Below are positions 24,777 to 30,392 of a stretch of DNA of 30,392 nt, piece after piece (the first letter of the stretch is position 1; each line of letters begins with the position of its first letter). The DNA lies in the NCBI GenBank assembly GCA_945622055.1, contig CALZBV010000003.1:1-30392 (forward strand), read 5' to 3'. Below the pieces are notes generated by a model that was not told the DNA's origin, ran no database searches, and saw only the letters and a program-made list of their open reading frames with translations. Source of the DNA: an uncultured Clostridia bacterium (GTDB taxonomy: Bacteria; Bacillota; Clostridia; Lachnospirales; Lachnospiraceae). A program made the position numbers and the translations under genes.

Positions 24777-25382
24777 ATGAACAGTATGCAGAAGATTTTG
24801 GTAATGATAGGCGGTGTGTTTGCCGGAATCGGTGGAATTATGACAATTATTTTTGCGTCCGTTGCAAATGAAATGAAGGGGCTTGGAGGCTTCATTCTAT
24901 TGCCCATCGGTTTTGTTGTTTTAGGTCTTGCGTTTATTATGAGTGTTGTCTGCAGCAATGCAAAACAGAAGAAAATTATCCGATGTGGCGATAAATATGC
25001 GGCGAAAATTTACAGTTATGTAGAGAATACCTCCTATATGGTGAATGGGGAGTATACCCTGAATGTAAATGTACACTATTTTGACAAGAACAAAATAGAG
25101 CGGGAGGCAATTCTGCCTACGGAGTTTGCGAAGGGTTCCAATCTATTTCCAATCGGGATGACGATTGACATTTATGAATATCAGGGCAAGTTTGGGTTTG
25201 ATCCCAAATCGGTAAGAAATGAGGTACTTCCGGGAGAACAGGAGCTGATGGATGATAAGCCGGTTGATCCGAATCAGTTGCAGCTGATAGCAGTGAATTG
25301 TCCGAATTGTGGTGCTTCCTTTCAGGCAGCCGCGGGATATTCCAGTAAATGTCCGTATTGTGGCAGTTATTTGAATTCATAG
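24777..25382 (+). CDS. Two-helix membrane protein with C-terminal zinc ribbon
   Basis: This 201-residue protein has two hydrophobic segments (about 6-28 and 37-60). A soluble beta-rich domain follows (about 65-165), with VNVHYFDKNKIEREAILPTEF, resembling DUF3592-type extracytoplasmic or cytoplasmic modules. It ends in a zinc ribbon, CPNCGASFQAAAGYSSKCPYCGS (about 176-198; four Cys as CxxC...CxxC). The tail is therefore probably cytoplasmic. AAGGAGA is 6-7 nt before the start. It appears intact and stands alone with its own terminator in a region otherwise full of broken genes. Function unknown; zinc-ribbon membrane proteins of this kind are common in Lachnospiraceae and are not characterised. 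Confidence 0.75.
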   Translation: MNSMQKILVMIGGVFAGIGGIMTIIFASVANEMKGLGGFILLPIGFVVLGLAFIMSVVCSNAKQKKIIRCGDKYAAKIYSYVENTSYMVNGEYTLNVNVHYFDKNKIEREAILPTEFAKGSNLFPIGMTIDIYEYQGKFGFDPKSVRNEVLPGEQELMDDKPVDPNQLQLIAVNCPNCGASFQAAAGYSSKCPYCGSYLNS

Positions 25383-25428
25383 AAAATTAAGGGGCATATG
25401 AACACTATAGATGGTTTTACATAAAAGC

Positions 25429-25470
25429 ATAGCAGATAACGAAATTAAGTTATCTGCTATTTGTTGTTAA
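25429..25470 (+). terminator. Terminator of the zinc-ribbon protein gene
   Basis: A perfect 12-bp stem, ATAGCAGATAAC with GTTATCTGCTAT (25429-25440, 25449-25460), has an 8-nt loop and the moderately T-rich tail TTGTTGTT. It sits 47 nt past the stop. Confidence 0.65.
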
Positions 25471-25568
25471 GAAGAGTGAGTTTTGAGGTGGATTCATCAC
25501 TGAAACTACAATTATATTACCACAAAACAGCTAAAAATTCAAGTCTGTTTCTCTAAGCGGGAGGGTGC

Positions 25569-25594
25569 TATAATGACCTATCATTTATGATAGG
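25569..25594 (+). promoter_or_regulatory. Extended -10 promoter with an 18-bp palindrome
   Basis: TGC followed by TATAAT (25569-25574) forms an extended -10; no good -35 was seen. The perfect palindrome CCTATCATTTATGATAGG (25577-25594) covers the expected transcription start. Its right arm also overlaps the ribosome site AGGAG (25592-25596) of the next gene, so it could be an operator, a translation-blocking hairpin, or both. Confidence 0.55.
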
Positions 25595-25605
25595 AGTGCT
25601 GTTTC

Positions 25606-25877
25606 ATGGATAATAGCTGGTTGGATTTGTTGCAGAATAATAATCAATTATCTAAGGTGATTGAAACGAATCAGTATACCGAACGGTTTGGGCTTTCATT
25701 ATCACAGCAGGATGCGCAACTGATTTTGCACAGGCAATTCGAGCAGGCTACAGGGGATTTAAGGAGACAGACGGATACGGAGTGTATTCAAGGTTTGACC
25801 AGCAGGAACGCTGGAGCTATGAATTGTATCTGGATGCATTAAGAGAGCTTTTTGGAGGTAGTCTGAATGAACTATGA
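25606..25877 (+). pseudogene. Internally deleted, frameshifted gene (DUF6323-like)
   Basis: The first frame gives LLQNNNQLSKVIETNQYTERFGLSLSQQDAQLI, which matches my memory of the N-terminus of the DUF6323 family. At about 25720 the believable reading jumps to another frame, DFAQAIRAGYRGFKETDGYG onward to LYLDALRELFGG, which looks like the C-terminus of the same family and stops at 25875-25877. That stop overlaps the ATG of the next gene (25867), as expected for an original operon. The joined product would be about 90 residues. I remember family members as about 150 or more, so the middle seems deleted. AGGAG lies 9 nt before the start. Function of the family unknown. Confidence 0.6.
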
Positions 25878-26419
25878 GCTGGAAGAACTCGTACCGATTG
25901 TGGCAAAACTTGCAGAAAGCTATACATCAAAAGAAAGTACTTCTATATCCTATGACAGGGCGCAGCAGCTCATGGAGGCTGTGTTATATTGCATCCGTGA
26001 AGGGGAGCGGGAGGGACAGGTTTTATTAGCTCCTAAGGATAAACTGTCTGCTGAAAGAATGTATGCATTCGGTGTAAAGTGCGTCGAAGAGAAAACAAAA
26101 GAAGCCTTGAATATGTATAACGGGCTTTTAAATCATTTTTCGGGGTGTGGGAATGAATGTCATTGGTCATATTCTGGCAGAAAAAAAGATATCAAGTCCG
26201 GGATTTGAACCTGAAGAGTATCTGAAGCTGCAGGCCTTGATACAGAAGAAGACTCTGGGTGAGCTACGCGCTGAATTAAAGGAAGTTATTAAAAAATTAA
26301 CACTGGAATACTATGAAAATGATGAGAAGCTGACGGAATACCTTTACCAGGCGGTGGATAATATTTCTGTACGGTTAAAATGTGCCTCCGAGAACGAAAC
26401 TCTCCGGTACATACTATAA
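25867..26419 (+). pseudogene. Internally deleted, frameshifted gene (DUF6179-like)
   Basis: The first frame (25867-26208) begins MNYELEELVPIVAKLAESY and continues through RAQQLMEAVLYCIREGE to YNGLLNHFSG, which matches my memory of the DUF6179 N-terminus. It then turns into nonsense after about 26145. A second frame (from 26147 to 26419) encodes ILAEKKISSPGFEPEEYLKL, IQKKTLGELRAELKEVIKKL and ends RYIL, plausible as the family's C-terminal part. The full-length proteins I remember are several hundred residues, so a large internal piece is missing. It overlaps the preceding gene by 11 nt, so these were an operon. Function of the family unknown; sequencing error cannot explain the missing middle. 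Confidence 0.55.
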
Positions 26420-26487
26420 AATGGTAAACAAAAAGGAAGCCTGCTTATTTATGAATAATGTGAACTGTCAAAAGGAAGCGTCGTGTT

Positions 26488-26518
26488 ATGCATGACAAAC
26501 AGAATGGTGTCAAAGCAT
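26488..26518 (+). promoter_or_regulatory. Imperfect dyad upstream of the kinase promoter
   Basis: ATGC-A-TGACA (26488-26497) pairs with TGTCA-AA-GCAT (26508-26518) around 10 nt. It sits 24 bp upstream of the -35 and could be an operator or the remnant of a terminator. Confidence 0.3.
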
Positions 26519-26541
26519 GGAAAACAGTATGGCGCCTTTGC

Positions 26542-26570
26542 TTGACAATCAGGGGTTTTTATTGTACGAT
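26542..26570 (+). promoter_or_regulatory. Promoter of the kinase-araD operon
   Basis: A consensus TTGACA (26542-26547), a 17-nt spacer and TACGAT (26565-26570), about 73 nt before the kinase ATG. The TTGTACGA across the -10 resembles half of the known AraR box, but the second half is not clear. Confidence 0.55.
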
Positions 26571-26642
26571 TATAGTAATTGGGTTGCGTGCATAAGAGCT
26601 GTTTTGCACGGGGAGGAATCCAAAAGGAAACGGAGGAAAAAC

Positions 26643-28238
26643 ATGACGGTTAAGGAAATGATTGAAAAGGGAAATACTTCCCTGGGAATTGAATTTGGGT
26701 CCACAAGAATCAAGGCAGTTTTAGTCGGTGAGGATAATAAACCGATTGCGTCTGGTGCACATGACTGGGAGAACAAGCTTGAGAACGGTATCTGGACGTA
26801 TAGTCTGGATGCAATCTGGAATGGTCTTCAGGACTGCTACGCAAAGCTTGCAGAGGATGTAAAGAAGCAGTATGGTATTACGCTGACGACCATCGGAAGC
26901 ATCGGCTTCAGTGCAATGATGCATGGGTATATGGCATTTAACGAGGCAGGAGAGCTTCTGGTTCCGTTCAGAACCTGGAGAAATACGATTACAGGCGAAG
27001 CCTCCGAGAAGCTGACGGAGCTGTTTTCTTACCATATTCCGCAACGTTGGAGCATTGCCCATCTGTACCAGGCTATTCTTAATGGGGAGAAGCATGTTCC
27101 GGAGGTTCGTTTCATGACGACACTTGACGGCTTCATTCACTGGAAGCTGACCGGAGAGAAGGTTCTTGGAGTTGGTGAGGCTTCCGGTATGTTTCCGATT
27201 GACACCGCAACGGGTGATTACAACCAGAAGATGATTGATAGCTTTGATGCACTGGTAAAGGATAAGAATTACAACTGGAATTTAAGAAGTATTCTTCCAA
27301 AGGTGCTTACCGCAGGTACTCCGGCAGGTGTACTTACCGAGGAAGGCGCGAAGCTTTTGGACCCGAGCGGTAATTTAAAGGCAGGAATTCCGTTCTGTCC
27401 GCCGGAGGGTGATGCAGGAACCGGTATGGTGGCTACGAATGCGGTTGCACAGAGAACCGGTAATGTTTCTGCAGGTACCAGCGTATTTGCGATGATTGTG
27501 TTGGAGAAGGAGTTACAGAAGGTATATGATGCAATCGACCTTGTTACGACTCCGGATGGCAGTCTTGTCGCAATGGTGCACTGCAACAACTGTACCTCTG
27601 ATTTGAATGCATGGGTGAATATCTTTAAGGAATACTCGGAAGCAATGGGTATGGAGGCTGATATGAACCGTATCTTTGGTGTGCTTTACAACAAGGCACT
27701 CGAAGGAGATGCAGATTGCGGCGGATTGTTAGCATACAACTATTTCTCCGGTGAACACATTACCGGCTTTGAAGAGGGTCGTCCGTTATTTGTTCGTACG
27801 CCTGACAGCCGGTTTAACCTTGCAAACTTTATGCGGGTGAACCTGTTTACGGCACTTGGCGCCTTAAAGACCGGTCTTGATATTCTTCTGAAGGAAGAGG
27901 GCGTTAAGGTAGACGAGATTATTGGTCATGGTGGATTATTTAAGACCAAGGGCGTGGGTCAGAGCATTATGGCAGGTGCAATTAACACCCCGGTTACCGT
28001 AATGGAAACCGCAGGGGAAGGCGGTGCATGGGGCTGTGCCGTCCTTGCTTCCTATATGCGGACGAAGGCAGAGGGGCAGAGTCTTTCCGAGTTCTTGAAT
28101 ACAAAGGTATTCGCGGGTGAAAAGGGAACCACGCTTGCACCGACGGAGAAGGATGTTCAGGGCTTTGATGCATTCCTTAAGCGCTATGCAAACGGTCTTG
28201 CAATTGAAAGAGCAGCAGTGGAGAATCTTCCGCTGTAA
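26643..28238 (+). CDS. FGGY-family sugar kinase, probable L-ribulokinase
   Basis: This kinase phosphorylates a pentulose with ATP; beside araD the likely substrate is L-ribulose. FGGY signs are the N-terminal phosphate motif LGIEFGSTRIKAVLV, a central TLDGFIHWKLTGE, the catalytic-Asp region PEGDAGTGM, then AGTSVFAM and IGHGGLFKTKG. It has 531 residues. It is not close to the classic AraB by eye and fits the alternative clostridial ribulokinase (called AraK in Clostridium acetobutylicum); automatic annotation might say xylulokinase. Start 26643 has GGAGG 6 nt upstream; a longer in-frame ORF from 26517 covers the promoter and was rejected. araD follows after a hairpin-forming gap of 71 nt. Confidence 0.85.
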   Translation: MTVKEMIEKGNTSLGIEFGSTRIKAVLVGEDNKPIASGAHDWENKLENGIWTYSLDAIWNGLQDCYAKLAEDVKKQYGITLTTIGSIGFSAMMHGYMAFNEAGELLVPFRTWRNTITGEASEKLTELFSYHIPQRWSIAHLYQAILNGEKHVPEVRFMTTLDGFIHWKLTGEKVLGVGEASGMFPIDTATGDYNQKMIDSFDALVKDKNYNWNLRSILPKVLTAGTPAGVLTEEGAKLLDPSGNLKAGIPFCPPEGDAGTGMVATNAVAQRTGNVSAGTSVFAMIVLEKELQKVYDAIDLVTTPDGSLVAMVHCNNCTSDLNAWVNIFKEYSEAMGMEADMNRIFGVLYNKALEGDADCGGLLAYNYFSGEHITGFEEGRPLFVRTPDSRFNLANFMRVNLFTALGALKTGLDILLKEEGVKVDEIIGHGGLFKTKGVGQSIMAGAINTPVTVMETAGEGGAWGCAVLASYMRTKAEGQSLSEFLNTKVFAGEKGTTLAPTEKDVQGFDAFLKRYANGLAIERAAVENLPL

Positions 28239-28255
28239 ATGAAGCTATGACATTA

Positions 28256-28289
28256 CGTGCGTCGGCAACCAAAATGGTGCGGACGCACG
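28256..28289 (+). promoter_or_regulatory. Hairpin between the kinase gene and araD
   Basis: CGTGCGTC (28256-28263) pairs perfectly with GACGCACG (28282-28289). After a G-G mismatch an inner GCACC-type stem with one bulged A closes on AAAAT. No T-run follows, so an mRNA-processing or stability element is more likely than a terminator. The araD ribosome site lies just after it. Confidence 0.6.
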
Positions 28290-28309
28290 ATTTCAAAGGA
28301 GAGAAAACC

Positions 28310-29008
28310 ATGTTAGAAGAGTTAAAAAAGAGAGTATATGAAGCAAATATGCTGCTTCCGAAGTATGGTCTTGTTACGTTTACCTGGGGAAATGTCAGTG
28401 AGATTGACCAGGAGACCGGGATTTTTGCGATTAAGCCGAGCGGTGTTGATTACGACAAGCTGACACCGGATGATATGGTATTGATGGATTTAAACGGAAA
28501 TAAGGTGGAGGGCAGATACAATCCGTCTTCTGATACTCCGACGCATCTGGAGTTATATAAGGCATATCCGCAGCTTGGTGGCGTAGTTCATACGCATTCT
28601 TCTTATGCAACCAGCTGGGCTCAGGCAGGAAGAAGCATTCCGTGCTACGGTACAACGCATGCAGATTATTTCTATGGAGAGATTCCGTGTGTCAGATGTC
28701 TGACGAAGGCTGAGATTGAAGAGGCATATGAGACCAACACCGGACTTTTGATTGTATCCGAGTTCAAGAGAATGGAGAAGGACCCTCTTGCAGTTCCGGC
28801 AGTACTTTGTAAGAATCATGGACCGTTTGCCTGGGGCAAGGATGCACACGAGGCAGTACACAATGCAGTTGTACTTGAGGAAGTAGCAAAGATGGCATAT
28901 CGTGCTGAGACGATTAACGCAAGAATTCAGCCGGCTCCGCAGGAGCTTCAGGACAAGCATTATTACCGTAAGCACGGTGCAAATGCATATTACGGACAGA
29001 GCATTTAA
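28310..29008 (+). CDS. araD: L-ribulose-5-phosphate 4-epimerase
   Basis: AraD converts L-ribulose 5-phosphate to D-xylulose 5-phosphate, linking arabinose to the pentose phosphate pathway. This class II aldolase-type enzyme shows WGNVSEID, the phosphate-binding IKPSGVDYD, SSDTPTHLELY, the zinc ligands in VVHTHSSYATSWAQ, GTTHADYF, and a further His in CKNHGPFAWG. It has 232 residues, against 231 for E. coli AraD. Start 28310 has AAAGGAGAG about 7 nt upstream; an earlier in-frame ATG at 28247 would place the start before the hairpin and lacks a ribosome site. It is co-transcribed with the kinase. No arabinose isomerase gene lies in the window. Confidence 0.95.
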   Translation: MLEELKKRVYEANMLLPKYGLVTFTWGNVSEIDQETGIFAIKPSGVDYDKLTPDDMVLMDLNGNKVEGRYNPSSDTPTHLELYKAYPQLGGVVHTHSSYATSWAQAGRSIPCYGTTHADYFYGEIPCVRCLTKAEIEEAYETNTGLLIVSEFKRMEKDPLAVPAVLCKNHGPFAWGKDAHEAVHNAVVLEEVAKMAYRAETINARIQPAPQELQDKHYYRKHGANAYYGQSI

Positions 29009-29080
29009 GCAGGTTTTATGGGAATATGGAGAAATTCTGAGTTTTCCTGAAACAGCTTGGAGGGAATTTACGGTTGGGTG

Positions 29081-29109
29081 TTGACGAAGTGAGAAAAATC
29101 TGTTATAGT
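29081..29109 (+). promoter_or_regulatory. Promoter of the aldolase gene
   Basis: TTGACG (29081-29086), a 17-nt spacer and TATAGT (29104-29109), 65 nt before the ATG. Confidence 0.7.
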
Positions 29110-29123
29110 AATTTTATCACTTC
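29086..29123 (+). promoter_or_regulatory. Dyad flanking the aldolase -10
   Basis: GAAGTGA (29086-29092) and TCACTTC (29117-29123) are perfect complements. They continue inward as AAAA/TTTT after one mismatch, giving GAAGTGA-n-AAAA on both strands. The half-sites are 31 bp apart centre to centre, about three helical turns, and embrace the -10 and start site, as expected for a repressor. Confidence 0.5.
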
Positions 29124-29173
29124 AACGCGACAAAGCAATAGTGCGTTTGAATGGTGGAAAGGGTGGTAGAGAA

Positions 29174-30139
29174 ATGAAACAGATTGAAAACCTGTTAGGT
29201 TTCAGAGAAAGTATTAAGGTTGTAGATGCAACACTTCGTGATGGCGGCCTTGTAAATGATTTCTTCTTCGAGGATGACTTTGTAAATGAATTATATAAAG
29301 CAAATGTCAGAGCCGGAATTGACTATATGGAGTTTGGTTATCGTGCTTCCAAAAAGGTATTTGACGAGAGTAAGTTCGGTAAGTGGAAGTTTTCTTCCGA
29401 TGAGCATATCCGTCAGATCGTTGGAGAGAACAACTCTGACCTGAAGCTTGCGATTATGGCAGATATCGGACGTCATGATAAGGATGATTTTGACCAGAAG
29501 GTAAACAGCCCGGTTGACCTTGTCCGTGTAGCTGCATATATCCAGCAGATGCCGGAAGCGATTGACATGGTAGAGGATGCTGCGAAAAAGGGCTATGAAA
29601 CCAGCTGTAACATCATGGCTATTTCCCATGCAAATGACAACGAGATTAAGGTGGCACTGGATATGCTTGGAAAGTCCCCGGTAGATGTTATTTACATCGT
29701 GGACAGCTTTGGTTCTATTTACCCGGAGCAGATGACGAGGATAGCGGACATGTATTTGGAATTTGCAGCCAAGTACGGCAAAAAGGTGGGCGTTCATGCG
29801 CACAACAACCAGCAGCTGGCCTTTGCAAATACGATTGAGGCTTGCGGTGACGGAGTGGACTGGCTGGATGCTACGTACCTTTCCATGGGACGTGGTGCCG
29901 GAAACTGTGCGATGGAGCTGCTGATTGGATTTTTGAAGAATCCGAAATACAATGTATACCCGATATTCCGCTTTATTGAGGAGCATATGATTGAACTACG
30001 TAAAAAGGGTGTTGTATGGGGGTATGATCTTCAGTATCTGATGACGGGACTTTTGAATCAGCATCCGCGTTCTGCAATTCAGTTTACGAAGGAAAAGAGA
30101 ACAGATTATTCTGAGTTTTATAAGGACCTTTTGATTTGA
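29174..30139 (+). CDS. DRE-TIM metallolyase-type aldolase (HMGL-like)
   Basis: This TIM-barrel enzyme belongs to the HMG-CoA lyase / 4-hydroxy-2-oxovalerate aldolase superfamily. The metal and catalytic motif VVDATLRDGGLVND is near the N-terminus, the first-strand MEFGYRASKK follows, then VDVIYIVDSFGSIYPEQ and the metal-binding HxH in VGVHAHNNQQLA; GRGAGNCAMELLI lies near the end of the barrel. It has 321 residues, usual for the aldolase family (about 300-350), and lacks the long C-terminal regions of isopropylmalate or citramalate synthases. The real substrate is unknown. ATG 29174 was chosen over GTG 29141 because it begins where the family begins; its ribosome site is weak (GGTGG/GTAGAG). 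It has its own promoter and terminator, so it is probably not part of the araD operon. Confidence 0.85.
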   Translation: MKQIENLLGFRESIKVVDATLRDGGLVNDFFFEDDFVNELYKANVRAGIDYMEFGYRASKKVFDESKFGKWKFSSDEHIRQIVGENNSDLKLAIMADIGRHDKDDFDQKVNSPVDLVRVAAYIQQMPEAIDMVEDAAKKGYETSCNIMAISHANDNEIKVALDMLGKSPVDVIYIVDSFGSIYPEQMTRIADMYLEFAAKYGKKVGVHAHNNQQLAFANTIEACGDGVDWLDATYLSMGRGAGNCAMELLIGFLKNPKYNVYPIFRFIEEHMIELRKKGVVWGYDLQYLMTGLLNQHPRSAIQFTKEKRTDYSEFYKDLLI

Positions 30140-30167
30140 ACGAAAGGTGAGATAAATAAGTGATAGG

Positions 30168-30198
30168 AAGGCTGTATTTCGGTACAGCCTTTTCTTTC
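30168..30198 (+). terminator. Terminator of the aldolase gene
   Basis: A perfect 9-bp stem AAGGCTGTA/TACAGCCTT (30168-30176, 30183-30191) around TTTCGG is followed by TTTTCTTT. It lies 29 nt after the stop. Confidence 0.85.
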
Positions 30199-30346
30199 GT
30201 TAGAAATTGAAAACAAATGAATGATAGTTAGAAATCGGAAAGCATCTGTCATACAAAATGGTAGGTGATTTTATTATGGAGTTTTTGGGGCGATGTCAAT
30301 GTCATTAAGGTGAGACAAATAGATTAGGAAAGTTCAAAATAGAATC

Positions 30347-30371
30347 AAAAAACCCTTGAAAATCAAGGGTT
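30347..30371 (-). terminator. Terminator for a minus-strand gene beyond the right edge
   Basis: A perfect 9-bp stem AACCCTTGA/TCAAGGGTT (30351-30359, 30363-30371) has an A-run at 30347-30352, read as T residues on the minus strand. It implies a leftward gene ending just outside or at the window edge. The stretch 30199-30346 shows no gene; a 10-bp direct repeat GTTAGAAAT-type is all that stands out. Confidence 0.7.
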
Positions 30372-30392
30372 CAGGAAAAGATTAGAGCGGAG

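Noticed and set aside
26517..26642. 42-residue N-terminal extension of the FGGY kinase
   Set aside because: It covers the TTGACA/TACGAT promoter and lacks a ribosome site; ATG 26643 has GGAGG.
30276..30308. Ten-codon ORF near the right edge
   Set aside because: Very short, with a weak ribosome site and no recognisable sequence.

Overview
The window looks like chromosomal DNA of a Clostridia bacterium, most likely a fibre-degrading Lachnospiraceae member. This is inferred from gene content and style: AGGAGG-type ribosome sites with short spacing, rho-independent terminators, a theme-B GH9 cellulase, a GH43-CBM6 enzyme, a clostridial-type arabinose kinase beside araD, and small gene families I remember mainly from Lachnospiraceae. 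No rRNA, tRNA, CRISPR array or recognisable insertion sequence was found.

Layout. 1-613 is the 3' part of an ABC ATPase gene, closed by a terminator. 792-2240 is a lone sugar-type solute-binding lipoprotein with its own promoter. 2325-3212 is an AraC-type DNA-binding domain fused to a degenerate RelA/SpoT-like HD domain, followed by a very strong terminator. 3492-5938 is the ddl-murF pair for the D-Ala-D-Ala branch of peptidoglycan synthesis. 6093-7793 is a GH43-CBM6 glycosidase without a signal peptide, behind an extended -10 promoter and a dyad. 7852-10883 is a two-gene unit of a Pr6Pr/AIG1-like membrane protein and a membrane-anchored GH9-CBM3c cellulase. 11112-15443 is a heterodimeric ABC exporter followed by a DUF1461-type membrane protein. 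A two-way terminator separates it from a convergent unknown membrane protein gene on the minus strand (15597-16484).

16691-23004 is one tight operon: comEA, an OmpR-type response regulator, its histidine kinase, a GerMN lipoprotein and comEC. The two DNA-uptake genes therefore flank a complete signalling module whose order resembles actinobacterial mtrA-mtrB-lpqB. Four bases after the comEC stop begins an array of five 72-bp units, each able to form a strong hairpin.

23378-26419 is a decaying accessory zone. It holds a frameshifted PD-(D/E)XK-like gene, scraps of an unidentified gene, a short ORF with a probably damaged start, an apparently intact zinc-ribbon membrane protein, and a pair of neighbouring genes (DUF6323/DUF6179-like) that both seem to have lost their middles. 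Two perfect palindromes sit on promoters in this zone.

26643-30139 returns to intact sugar metabolism: an FGGY kinase (probable ribulokinase), araD, and a DRE-TIM aldolase under its own promoter with a flanking dyad. Together with the GH43 and GH9 enzymes and the binding protein, this suggests growth on plant cell-wall arabinose, xylose and glucose polymers.
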